From: Thermodesulfobacteriota bacterium
Lineage (GTDB): Bacteria; Desulfobacterota; BSN033; UBA1163
Direction of reading: 5' to 3'
DNA length: 11,239 nucleotides
NCBI GenBank assembly: GCA_030024065.1
Contig: JASEIE010000104.1
Coordinates: 1-11,239, forward strand
Positions 1 to 6,399 of the stretch are shown here, in pieces. Every line of letters starts with the position of its first letter. Within the stretch, counting starts at the first letter, position 1. Both the position numbers and the translations under genes were made by a program. The notes beneath the pieces are model-generated. The model saw only the letters and a list, made by a program, of their open reading frames with translations, was not told the origin of the DNA and searched no databases.

Positions 1-167
1 AGTTTCTCCGCATGCTTCATCTCTGCGATGGCAATCTCCTTAAACTTGGAGGCAAGCTTTCCGAAATCCCTGTCCTCCAGATCATAATGCTGTGCCATAT
101 ACTGTGAAATCGCTGTCAGTTCCCTTGACCGTGCCGCATTCAACAGATCGATCACCTTCTTGCTCAT
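1..167 (-). CDS. bfr: Bacterioferritin, N-terminal part (gene runs off the left edge)
   Basis: The first 55 codons of a bacterioferritin, a 24-subunit cytoplasmic cage that oxidises Fe(II) at a dinuclear centre and stores it as mineral. Seen: the N-terminus begins MSKKVIDLLN, followed by SRELTAISQY and, near the edge, IAEMKHAEK. Glu16 and Glu49/His52 have the same spacing as the diiron ligands Glu18, Glu51 and His54 of E. coli Bfr, and Met50 sits where the haem ligand Met52 does, so this looks like a haem-binding Bfr rather than a plain ferritin. Tyr23 matches the conserved ferroxidase-site tyrosine. The ATG is preceded by a strong AGGAGG about 6 bases upstream. The rest of the gene, including the later ligands, lies outside the window. 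Dps or rubrerythrin is less likely given the EMxHAE motif. Confidence 0.88.
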   Translation of the reverse strand, partial: MSKKVIDLLNAARSRELTAISQYMAQHYDLEDRDFGKLASKFKEIAIAEMKHAEK

Positions 168-207
168 AACTCCTCCTTTCGATTGCTTAGGACTAATTCT
201 TTTACCA

Positions 208-236
208 TTTATAACACTGAACAGGGTGTAAGACAA
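208..236 (-). promoter_or_regulatory. Probable sigma-70 promoter of the bacterioferritin gene
   Basis: Read on the minus strand, TTGTCT (231-236) is followed by exactly 17 bases and then TATAAA (208-213). The -10 matches the consensus at five of six positions and the -35 at four of six. It lies about 40 bases upstream of the bfr start codon. I see no clear Fur-type palindrome over it. Confidence 0.5.
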
Positions 237-323
237 GCAAATTTTTAACTTATCCTCATTGGAAGAAGACACGTATTCCCTCAGTTTCGAATGCTAAATC
301 CTTACGGCAAATATGTAACTCAG

Positions 324-361
324 GCCTGCCCGCCGGAGGGCGGTTCGGCCCGCAGGCAGGC
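324..361. repeat. GC-rich intergenic palindrome
   Basis: GCCTGCC (324-330) is complementary to GGCAGGC (355-361). Inside it, CCGCC (330-334) can pair with GGCGG (339-343). The composition is far more GC-rich than the surrounding A+T-rich gap. It resembles the dispersed CCTGCC...GGCAGG palindromes seen in intergenic regions of many environmental bacteria. A degenerate relative may lie at 7392-7410. Confidence 0.6.
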
Positions 362-362
362 A

Positions 363-478
363 AAGCTTTAGAATGCGCTCGTTGAGGTTAAGGGGGACAT
401 GCCACGGCAATAAACATATGTGTTTAAGTGAGCTTACGACACAGTGCTTCAATTTCCAAAGGTTGCGCTCTAAAGCTT
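363..478. repeat. Long inverted repeat enclosing 86 bases, possible structured element
   Basis: AAGCTTTAGA (363-372) pairs perfectly with TCTAAAGCTT (469-478), and GCGC (375-378) extends the stem to GCGC (465-468) past a two-base bulge. The enclosed segment has its own hairpin, TAAACA (411-416) with TGTTTA (421-426) and loop TATG. The element directly adjoins the GC-rich palindrome. It could be a transcribed structured RNA, a MITE remnant or an old transposon end. No terminator or dedicated promoter decides between these. Confidence 0.4.
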
Positions 479-564
479 CTCCAATCCACCCGTCTTTTCG
501 GTTTAACTCATGTGCTCGATTTTTTCACACCTTCTGAGGCATTACGAAGACACTTAGGACAAAC

Positions 565-593
565 TTGTCAATAACCCCTTATCGTGTTAAAAG
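565..593 (+). promoter_or_regulatory. Possible promoter of the molybdopterin oxidoreductase gene
   Basis: TTGTCA (565-570, five of six matches) is followed by 17 bases and TAAAAG (588-593, four of six). Transcription would start near base 600, leaving a short leader that contains the ribosome site for the GTG at 617. A start at GTG 584 would then lie inside the promoter. Confidence 0.35.
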
Positions 594-616
594 GAATTAA
601 CCAGAAGGAGGAGAAG

Positions 617-2092
617 GTGATCGTCAAAACCTATTGTGCCAGGATGGATCACGGTGGGTGCGGGATTCTGGTCCATGTGGAAGATGGGAGAATAAAAAAG
701 ATCGAGGGCGACTCAGACTGTCCCTTAAACCGGGGAACCATCTGTGCCAAAGGTCTTGCCCAGGTCGAGAGGCTGAACCACCCTGACCGTCTCACCCACC
801 CGATGAAGAGAACAGGCGGCAGAGGAGAAGGAAAGTGGGTTCGTATCTCCTGGGATGAGGCGCTTGAAACCATTTCTGCAAAGATTCGAGAGACGATTGA
901 AGGAGATGGCCCGCAAGCCATTTCCTTAGCCCAGGGAACACCCAAGGGATTGGAACTCTTCTTACTGCTCCGACTCGCCAATCTATTGCAGATTCCGAAT
1001 ATTTCAACGCCCGGTCATATCTGTCACATGCCAAGGGAGACCGCCTCCACGCTTACCTGCGGTTTCTTTCCGGTTCCTGACTACGATCATTCTCCTTCCT
1101 GTGTGGTGGTCTGGGGAAGCAACCTCTTTCAGACAAATGAGGAAGGCATCATCGGCTCTCAATTAAAAAGATCCCTGGATCGGGGAACCAGACTGATTGT
1201 AATCGATCCGCGAAAAACAACCATCGCCTCCAGGGCGGATCTCTGGATTCAACCCAAACCGGGCACTGACCTGGCCTTGGCATTGGGAATGATCAGGGCC
1301 ATCGTTGATGAGGAACTTTACGATAGGATTTTTATAGAAAATTGGACGGAAGGTTTTCCGGAATTGACAGACCATCTTCGACAGTATTCTCTCGATAAAG
1401 TTTCAGAGATGACATGGGTATCAAAAGATCGAATCACCCATCTGGCCCAACTCTTCTCTCAGAGCAAACCGGCCTGTATCCAGTGGGGAAATGCCATCGA
1501 ACATAATATCAACAGCTTCCAATGTGCAAGGGCACTGCTCATCCTCATGGCCATCACAGGAAATCTCGATTCGCCGGGCGGAAATGTGAACCGGGTGAGT
1601 CCTGCTATTATGAGACCCGGCGAACTGGTCCAGATCAAAAAATTCCCTGACAAGGCAGGGAAGATTCTCAGCCCGGAATTCCGTCTGGCAACGATGATGG
1701 GCTTCGTTCCCTCTCAGTTGATCATCAAGGCCATCCTTACTGGAAAACCCCATCCTATCCGATCGATGTATATTCAGGGTGGAAATCCCCTGCTCAGTTA
1801 TGCCAATGCAAAAGAGACCTTTGAGGCTTTGAAAAAATTGAACTTCTTAGCCATCTCAGAGATATTTTTAACCCCCACGGCACAAATGGCTGATATCGTC
1901 CTGCCTGCGGCCACCAATTTTGAGTTCGATGACATCGGCCATTTCGGGCTTCCCCATGGGTTTATCCTCGCCAGGCCAAAGATAGTCGAACCGCCGGGAG
2001 AGTCCTGGCCCGATTCGAAAATCTTAAATGAATTAGGCAAAAGACTTGGCCTCGGTCAATACTTCTGGAATAACATGGGGGGAGTGCCTTGA
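617..2092 (+). CDS. Molybdopterin oxidoreductase, N-terminal part before a frameshift
   Basis: The larger part of a DMSO-reductase-family molybdopterin oxidoreductase; substrate not identifiable. I chose GTG 617 (AGGAGG five bases upstream) over the in-frame GTG 584, which has no ribosome site. Domains: an N-terminal iron-sulfur segment with Cys7, Cys15, Cys35 and Cys43, then WVRISWDEAL and a long MopB catalytic domain. Cys136 in the GHICHMPRE segment aligns with the usual Mo ligand position, suggesting Cys ligation as in NapA or PsrA types. No twin-arginine signal is visible, so it is probably cytoplasmic. The reading frame ends in FWNNMGGVP just after a run of six G (2077-2082). Removing one G joins it to the C-terminal domain. 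The repaired protein would have about 694 residues, normal for the family. No electron-transfer subunits or maturation genes are adjacent. Confidence 0.8.
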   Translation: MIVKTYCARMDHGGCGILVHVEDGRIKKIEGDSDCPLNRGTICAKGLAQVERLNHPDRLTHPMKRTGGRGEGKWVRISWDEALETISAKIRETIEGDGPQAISLAQGTPKGLELFLLLRLANLLQIPNISTPGHICHMPRETASTLTCGFFPVPDYDHSPSCVVVWGSNLFQTNEEGIIGSQLKRSLDRGTRLIVIDPRKTTIASRADLWIQPKPGTDLALALGMIRAIVDEELYDRIFIENWTEGFPELTDHLRQYSLDKVSEMTWVSKDRITHLAQLFSQSKPACIQWGNAIEHNINSFQCARALLILMAITGNLDSPGGNVNRVSPAIMRPGELVQIKKFPDKAGKILSPEFRLATMMGFVPSQLIIKAILTGKPHPIRSMYIQGGNPLLSYANAKETFEALKKLNFLAISEIFLTPTAQMADIVLPAATNFEFDDIGHFGLPHGFILARPKIVEPPGESWPDSKILNELGKRLGLGQYFWNNMGGVP

Positions 2093-2702
2093 CGGGATCC
2101 TCAAACCGGCAGGGATGACCTATGATGGGTTCAAGGCCCAGGGTATGCTCAAGGGGAAATGGAAATATAAGACCTATGAAAAGAAGGGATTTAATACCCC
2201 CTCAGGGAAGGTTAAAATCTATTCTGAACAGTTAAAGGAATGGGGATATGCCCCCCTCCCCGACTATCTACATTTACCTGAATCTTCCGAAGAGTCCGCC
2301 GAAAAGTTTCCACTTATCTTCACCTCTGCCAAAGACCCCTTCTACTTCCATTCAGCCTACCGTAATATTCCCTCTCTTCGCAAACTCTCTCCAGATCCTA
2401 TCCTTCTCATTCATCCCGAAACCGCCTCTCGATTTGGAATTGAAGAGGGCAATTGGGTTGCTGTCGAAACAGAAAGGGGAACGATCCGCCAGAAAGCAAA
2501 ACTGGATAAAGAGGTTGATCCCCGGGTGATTGTTCTCAGTTTTGGCTGGTGGTTCCCAGAGCGAAAGGACCTCGAACTCTGCGGATGGAAGGAATCGAAC
2601 CTCAATGTCTTAACAGATAACAATCCTCCCTATGAACCGGCCATTGGCTCCACCCCCTTACGAGCCATTCCCTGCCGTGTCTATAAATCGCACCCGTTTT
2701 AA
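2082..2702 (+). CDS. Molybdopterin oxidoreductase, C-terminal part after the frameshift
   Basis: Continuation of the same gene in another frame. It reads ECLDGILKPAGMTYDGFK right after the G run and includes the molybdopterin dinucleotide-binding beta-barrel domain: FPLIFTSAKDPFYFHSAYRN, then HPETASRFGIEEGNWVAVET and IVLSFGWWFPE. No good ribosome site or start codon precedes it, so it is not an independent gene. ATG 2115 is the first in-frame Met after the junction and lacks a clear Shine-Dalgarno. Both parts keep good codon structure and family motifs, so the break is recent, a sequencing or assembly error in the homopolymer, or tolerated by slippage. The stop TAA is followed by the repeat-rich gap; no clear terminator hairpin with a T run is seen. 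Confidence 0.75.
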   Translation, partial: ECLDGILKPAGMTYDGFKAQGMLKGKWKYKTYEKKGFNTPSGKVKIYSEQLKEWGYAPLPDYLHLPESSEESAEKFPLIFTSAKDPFYFHSAYRNIPSLRKLSPDPILLIHPETASRFGIEEGNWVAVETERGTIRQKAKLDKEVDPRVIVLSFGWWFPERKDLELCGWKESNLNVLTDNNPPYEPAIGSTPLRAIPCRVYKSHPF

Positions 2703-2733
2703 ATAGTGACATTTCTATTTTGGCTTGACATAA

Positions 2734-3006
2734 TAATCAGTCCATAATTGTATGGACACTTCTTTTCATTTAAGCCGTTTGTGCTGAGCCCTTCCTTCGA
2801 CTTTGCTCAGGACATTCGGGGAAAGCCGTTCGCCCTGAGGCTCTCGAAGGGACGAACGGTTCGCTCAGGACAGGCCCTGTCGAAGCATGAACGGCTGGCT
2901 ACGCACCCTTCGACAAGCTCAGGGTGAACGGTGAAAGTTTCTCTGAACAATACTAGGGTTATGGAAGATTTTAGAAGAATATGTCTTCTCAATTATGGAC
3001 TGATTA
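2734..3006. mobile_element. Candidate MITE-like element with 17-bp terminal inverted repeats
   Basis: TAATCAGTCCATAATTG (2734-2750) is the exact reverse complement of 2990-3006. The similarity continues inward imperfectly, with GACA and TTCTT blocks shared by both arms. ATAA occurs immediately outside both ends (2730-2733 and 3007-3010), as expected for a 4-base target duplication. There is no transposase. The interior is mostly the palindromic repeat cluster. It may instead be a palindrome that received later insertions. Confidence 0.45.
2777..2931. repeat. Cluster of degenerate palindromic repeats (TTCGCCCTGAG / CTTCGACAAGCTCAGG type)
   Basis: About four diverged copies in alternating orientation. 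The second copy pairs CCGTTCG (2826-2832) with CGAACGG (2853-2859). The last pairs CACCCT (2904-2909) with AGGGTG (2921-2926) around TTCGACAAGCTC. This repeat type is, to my knowledge, widespread in intergenic DNA of environmental proteobacteria and related groups. Its function is unknown. Confidence 0.75.
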
Positions 3007-3023
3007 ATAACATTCCAATTTCC

Positions 3024-3051
3024 TTGACAATTCCATGAAAATGGATAAAAA
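3024..3051 (+). promoter_or_regulatory. Probable promoter of the sphingolipid-type operon
   Basis: A perfect TTGACA (3024-3029) is followed by 16 bases and TAAAAA (3046-3051, four of six matches). Transcription would start near 3058, upstream of the ribosome site at 3068-3074. This placement favours the CTG at 3081 over the TTG at 3054 as the translation start of the first gene. Confidence 0.45.
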
Positions 3052-3067
3052 TTTTGAGATTTAAACT

Positions 3068-3074
3068 GGGAGGG
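3068..3074 (+). promoter_or_regulatory. Ribosome binding site supporting a CTG start
   Basis: GGGAGGG lies six bases before the CTG at 3081. No ATG, GTG or TTG is placed at a suitable distance. The first residues after the CTG, KALVTGGTGFIG, are the canonical N-terminus of extended SDR proteins. Confidence 0.55.
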
Positions 3075-3080
3075 TTTCAT

Positions 3081-4061
3081 CTGAAAGCACTGGTCACCGG
3101 TGGTACGGGATTTATCGGAAGTCATCTGGTTGAGGCCCTTCTCCTGAGAGGAGCCGAAGTCCGGTGCCTCGTCAGAAAAATAAGTGATCTCAAATGGCTG
3201 AAAAACCTTCCCCTCGAATTGGTGAAGGGAGACTGTAGTGATAAAACTTCCCTGCGAGAAGCTGTTCAAAGTGTCGATCAGGTCTTTCATCTGGCGGGTA
3301 TTACAAGGGCTCTCAAAGAGGAGACTTACTTTGAGGTCAATGCCAATGGAACAGAAAACCTGATCCATGCCTGTCTCGAAAACAATCCCAACCTCCGGAA
3401 ATTCATCTACCTCTCAAGCCAGGCCGCAGCCGGTCCCTGCCTGGATGGAGGAAAGAAGAAGGAGTCTGACCATTGCGAACCCGTCTCCCCCTATGGCCGA
3501 AGCAAACGGAGAGGAGAGGAATTCGCTCTCGAACATGCCCATGAAATTCCTCTTGTCATCCTCCGGCCTTCTGCTGTCTATGGGCCAAGGGATAGGGATG
3601 TCTATGTCTTCTTTAAGATCCTCTCCAAAAAGATCAAACCCGGTTTCTCCCGACAGGAACAGCATATCAGCCTCTGCTATGTCGAGGACATTGTCCAGGC
3701 CACCCTGCTGGCCGCGGATATTAGGGCGCCGGGGGGGGAAATCTTTTTTCTCTCGGATGGTCATGTTTACCGTATGGATGAAATCGGCAATCTCTTTGAA
3801 AAGGCAATGGGAATCCGTGCCTATCGCATTCCTATTCCGGAATTAATCATCTTCGGGATTGCCTCTTTCTCGGAATTTATTTCCAGATTCTCCGGGAAAC
3901 CCGCTTTGATTAATAAGGGCAAAGTGGAAGAGATGGTCCAGAAGAACTGGGTCTGTGACATCACAAAAGCCAAAACCCTTCTTGGCTTTGAACCCCGGTT
4001 TTCCCTTGCGGAAGGAATTAAAATCACTTACGAATGGTATCGAAAAGAAAATTGGCTATAA
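3081..4061 (+). CDS. Extended SDR (NAD(P)-dependent epimerase/dehydratase family), candidate ceramide reductase
   Basis: A Rossmann-fold oxidoreductase of 326 residues if started at CTG 3081, or 335 from TTG 3054. Seen: the dinucleotide motif TGGTGFIG (Gly7, Gly10, Gly13), catalytic Ser112 or Ser113 in YLSSQAAAG, and Tyr138-x3-Lys142 in YGRSK. The segment LRPSAVYGPRD is typical of extended SDRs. It is first in a tight operon, 17 bases before the serine palmitoyltransferase-like gene. In Caulobacter an enzyme of this family, CerR, reduces the keto group during ceramide synthesis. From context I infer the same role here, on 3-ketosphinganine or its N-acylated form. Sequence alone cannot exclude a sugar epimerase or a 3-beta-hydroxysteroid-type dehydrogenase. 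The N-terminus does not look like SDR-type threonine dehydrogenase, which can also pair with a ligase of the downstream family. Confidence 0.72.
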   Translation: MKALVTGGTGFIGSHLVEALLLRGAEVRCLVRKISDLKWLKNLPLELVKGDCSDKTSLREAVQSVDQVFHLAGITRALKEETYFEVNANGTENLIHACLENNPNLRKFIYLSSQAAAGPCLDGGKKKESDHCEPVSPYGRSKRRGEEFALEHAHEIPLVILRPSAVYGPRDRDVYVFFKILSKKIKPGFSRQEQHISLCYVEDIVQATLLAADIRAPGGEIFFLSDGHVYRMDEIGNLFEKAMGIRAYRIPIPELIIFGIASFSEFISRFSGKPALINKGKVEEMVQKNWVCDITKAKTLLGFEPRFSLAEGIKITYEWYRKENWL

Positions 4062-4078
4062 CATAGATGAGGTGGGTT

Positions 4079-5260
4079 ATGGATGTCTTTGAAAAATGTT
4101 TGAAGATTTATGAACAAATCACCGATTTGAAGTCAAGCGGTTTCTATTTCTTCTTCCGGAAGCTCGAATCCCCCCAGGATTCGGAGGTGACGGTCAACGG
4201 GAAGCGGGTGATCATGATCGGCTCCAATAATTACCTCGGGCTGACCAATCACCCACGGGTGAAGGAAGCCGCCATCAAGGCCATTGAGAAATTCGGCACT
4301 GGCTGCGCGGGCTCACGATTCCTCAACGGGAATCTCGAAATCCACGAGGAACTCGAGGAAAAATTGGCCCGTTTTTTCCGAAAAGAAGCGGCCCTCGTCT
4401 TTGCCACGGGCTACCAGACCAATCTGGGGGCTATCTCTGCCCTGGTCGGAAGGAATGATGTGGCCATCATCGATAAATATGACCATGCAAGCATCATCGA
4501 CGGCTGTCGCCTCTCTTTCGGCCAGGTGAAGAAATTTCGCCACAATGACGCCAACGATTTGGAAAAAATCCTTGAGGGAGCAAAGGAGAAGGGGAAATTG
4601 ATCATTGTGGATGGCGTCTTCAGCATGGAGGGTGATATCACCGATCTTCCATCCATCGTCAAATTGGCAAAGGCTTACGACGCCAGGGTGATGATGGATG
4701 ACGCTCATGGCGTTGGGGTACTGGGAGAAGGAGGAAGAGGCACGGCAGAACATTTTGGATTGGAGAGTGGGGTCGATCTGATCATGGGCACCTATAGCAA
4801 ATCCCTTGCCGCCATCGGAGGGTTTGTCGTCGGCTCCATCGAAGTGATCAATTTCATCCGGCACGTTGGCCGTTCGATGATCTTCAGCGCCAGCCTTCCA
4901 CCTTCCCTCGTGGCTTCAGTGAGCACAGCCCTTGACATCATTGAAGAGCAACCCGAGCTCCGGACACAGCTCTGGAAAAACACCCGGAAGATGCTTGAGG
5001 GTTATAAGGAACTGGGTTTCGATACCGGCGCCAGCGAAACACCCATCATCCCCATCATCATCGGAGACAACATGAAGGTCTATGGGATGTGTAAACTCCT
5101 CTTTGAAAATGGTGTTTTCGTCAATCCTGTTGTCAGCCCGGCCGTGCCACCCGGAAGAGAACTCCTCAGGACGAGTTACATGGCTACCCATACGGAGGAA
5201 CAGTTGGATAAAGTCCTTGGCGCCTTCCAAAAGGTGGGAAAGCAGATGGGATTGATCTGA
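4079..5260 (+). CDS. Serine palmitoyltransferase-like alpha-oxoamine synthase
   Basis: A PLP enzyme of the alpha-oxoamine synthase family, 393 residues, predicted to condense L-serine with an acyl thioester to 3-ketosphinganine in the cytoplasm, the first step of sphingolipid synthesis. Seen: FGTGCAGSRFLNGNLEIHEE, His136 in KYDHASIIDG (stacks on PLP), Asp207 and His210 in MDDAHGVG, and the Schiff-base Lys241 in GTYSKSLAAIGGF. The Asp-His-Lys spacing equals that of Sphingomonas SPT. GCAGSRFLNG, SETPIIPI and YMATHTEEQ closely recall Bacteroides-type SPT as I remember it, more than BioF or Kbl. I chose ATG 4079 over ATG 4067: a GAGGTG lies just upstream and the resulting N-terminus matches the SPT length. 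No biotin genes or threonine dehydrogenase adjoin it. Biochemical specificity, such as serine versus alanine or glycine, is unproven. Confidence 0.82.
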   Translation: MDVFEKCLKIYEQITDLKSSGFYFFFRKLESPQDSEVTVNGKRVIMIGSNNYLGLTNHPRVKEAAIKAIEKFGTGCAGSRFLNGNLEIHEELEEKLARFFRKEAALVFATGYQTNLGAISALVGRNDVAIIDKYDHASIIDGCRLSFGQVKKFRHNDANDLEKILEGAKEKGKLIIVDGVFSMEGDITDLPSIVKLAKAYDARVMMDDAHGVGVLGEGGRGTAEHFGLESGVDLIMGTYSKSLAAIGGFVVGSIEVINFIRHVGRSMIFSASLPPSLVASVSTALDIIEEQPELRTQLWKNTRKMLEGYKELGFDTGASETPIIPIIIGDNMKVYGMCKLLFENGVFVNPVVSPAVPPGRELLRTSYMATHTEEQLDKVLGAFQKVGKQMGLI

Positions 5261-5274
5261 CGGAAAAAAGCAAA

Positions 5275-6399
5275 GTGACAGAACAGAAATTCACTCTTCG
5301 GCAGGTAAAGAACCAACAGGACCTGATGGCATTTATCCGATTCCCCTGGAAGATCTACAGGGGGGATCCCTACTGGGTTCCGCCTCTTATCAAGGACCAG
5401 CTCCAGAAATTCAGCCCACAGCATCCCTTCCAATCCCATGCAGAGGTCATCCTCTTCCTCGCCTACCAGGAAGAAGAGATTGTGGGAAGAATTGCGGGGA
5501 TCATCGATCACCACTACATTCAATTTCATCACGAGAAGGTGGGATTCTTCGGGTTCTTTGAATCAATACAGGATCCCGGAGTCGCAAAGGCGCTCCTGTC
5601 GGAGGTGGGAAACTGGCTCAAGGAACACGGGATGGAGAAGATGGCAGGCCCCATGAACCCCTCCACCAATGATGAGTGCGGTCTCCTGATCGATGCCTTC
5701 GACTCCTCTCCCTGCCTCATGATGCCTTACAACCCTCCTTACTACCCTGCCCTGCTCGAAGGTTGGGGTCTCAAAAAGGTGATGGACCTCTATGCTTACT
5801 GGCTTGAAAAAACCGTTTTTAACTTTGACCGCCTGAACCGCATTACCGAACGAATCCTGAGAAGAGAACCTCATTTCTCGGTCCGGTCGTTAAACCTTCG
5901 CCGTTTCGATGAAGAATTAAAGATCATCAAGGACATTTACAATAACTCCTGGAGCAAGAACTGGGGTTTTGTTCCCATGACCGAAGGGGAAATGGACGAT
6001 CTGGCAAAAAACCTCAAACCTCTTGTGGTCCCGGATATGATCCTCTTTGCCTACCACGGGGAAGAACCCGTGGGTTTCTCGACAGCCCTTCCTGATTATA
6101 ACCTGGTCCTCAAGCGCCTGAACGGGAAAATGGGCCCTCTGGGTCTGCTCAAGTTCCTCTATTTTTCAAGGAAGATCAAGACGGTCCGGATCATGCTCTT
6201 GGGAGTGAAACACTCTTTCCAGAAAAGGGGTGTGGAAGGGCTCCTCTATATCGAAACCTTTAAGAGGGGTACCCGGAAAGGTTATCCGCAGGGAGAATGC
6301 TCCTGGATCCTTGAAAATAATCTCCTGATGCAGCACGGCATCGAGGCCATGGGAGGGAAAAGATACAAAACCTATCGGATCTATGAAATGCTCATCTGA
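5275..6399 (+). CDS. Double GNAT-fold acyltransferase, candidate bacterial ceramide synthase (bCerS-like)
   Basis: A 374-residue protein with two GNAT-like halves. The N-terminal half contains FPWKIYRGDPYWVPPL (24-38), AEVILFLAYQEEEIVGRIAGI and AGPMNPSTNDECG (124-136). The C-terminal half contains MILFAYHGEEPVGFSTALPD (255-274), a motif-A-like QKRGVEG (316-322) and GKRYKTYRIYE (361-371). No signal peptide or membrane span is evident. It starts at GTG, 14 bases after the SPT-like gene, so translation is probably coupled; the ribosome site is weak. In Caulobacter the N-acylation of the sphingoid base is done by a GNAT-family protein, bCerS, unrelated to eukaryotic ceramide synthases. I infer that role here from context. 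The family is large and mostly uncharacterised, so another amine or lipid acceptor is possible. The 3' end overlaps the convergent gene by 8 bases. Confidence 0.65.
   Translation: MTEQKFTLRQVKNQQDLMAFIRFPWKIYRGDPYWVPPLIKDQLQKFSPQHPFQSHAEVILFLAYQEEEIVGRIAGIIDHHYIQFHHEKVGFFGFFESIQDPGVAKALLSEVGNWLKEHGMEKMAGPMNPSTNDECGLLIDAFDSSPCLMMPYNPPYYPALLEGWGLKKVMDLYAYWLEKTVFNFDRLNRITERILRREPHFSVRSLNLRRFDEELKIIKDIYNNSWSKNWGFVPMTEGEMDDLAKNLKPLVVPDMILFAYHGEEPVGFSTALPDYNLVLKRLNGKMGPLGLLKFLYFSRKIKTVRIMLLGVKHSFQKRGVEGLLYIETFKRGTRKGYPQGECSWILENNLLMQHGIEAMGGKRYKTYRIYEMLI

Larger units (their letters stand above)
168..616. other. Gene-poor divergent intergenic region
   Basis: About 450 bases between the bacterioferritin and molybdopterin oxidoreductase starts. 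No reading frame in it looks like a gene. It holds a promoter facing left (208-236), a GC-rich palindrome (324-361), a longer inverted repeat (363-478) and a possible promoter facing right (565-593). On the minus strand near 510-566 a short stretch reads CPKCLRNASEGVKK before a stop. This resembles a zinc-ribbon fragment but is too short to call. Confidence 0.6.
2703..3080. other. Repeat-rich intergenic gap without genes
   Basis: About 380 bases between the oxidoreductase and the lipid operon. It holds a candidate MITE-like element (2734-3006), a cluster of palindromic repeats inside it (2777-2931) and a likely promoter for the downstream operon (3024-3051). Open frames here on the minus strand consist of repeat sequence and are not believed to be genes. 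Confidence 0.7.

Noticed and set aside
324..478. CRISPR array
   Set aside because: The repeats are inverted and single-copy, not regularly spaced direct repeats.
510..566. Zinc-ribbon gene fragment on the minus strand (CPKCLRNASEGVKK)
   Set aside because: Only about 18 codons between stops, no start codon; a chance match cannot be excluded.
2807..2992. Minus-strand open frame of 61 codons in the repeat cluster
   Set aside because: It is made almost entirely of palindromic repeat sequence (HPELVEG-type peptides), which often produce spurious short frames.
4313..4864. Minus-strand open frame of 183 codons inside the SPT-like gene
   Set aside because: Antisense shadow of a strongly conserved PLP enzyme; no start signal or domain.
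4079..5260. Call as BioF (8-amino-7-oxononanoate synthase) or Kbl (2-amino-3-ketobutyrate CoA ligase)
   Set aside because: Same enzyme family, but the GTYSKSLAAIGGF and GCAGSRFLNG segments look SPT-like, there are no biotin genes nearby, and the adjacent SDR does not look like threonine dehydrogenase. Kept as an alternative only.
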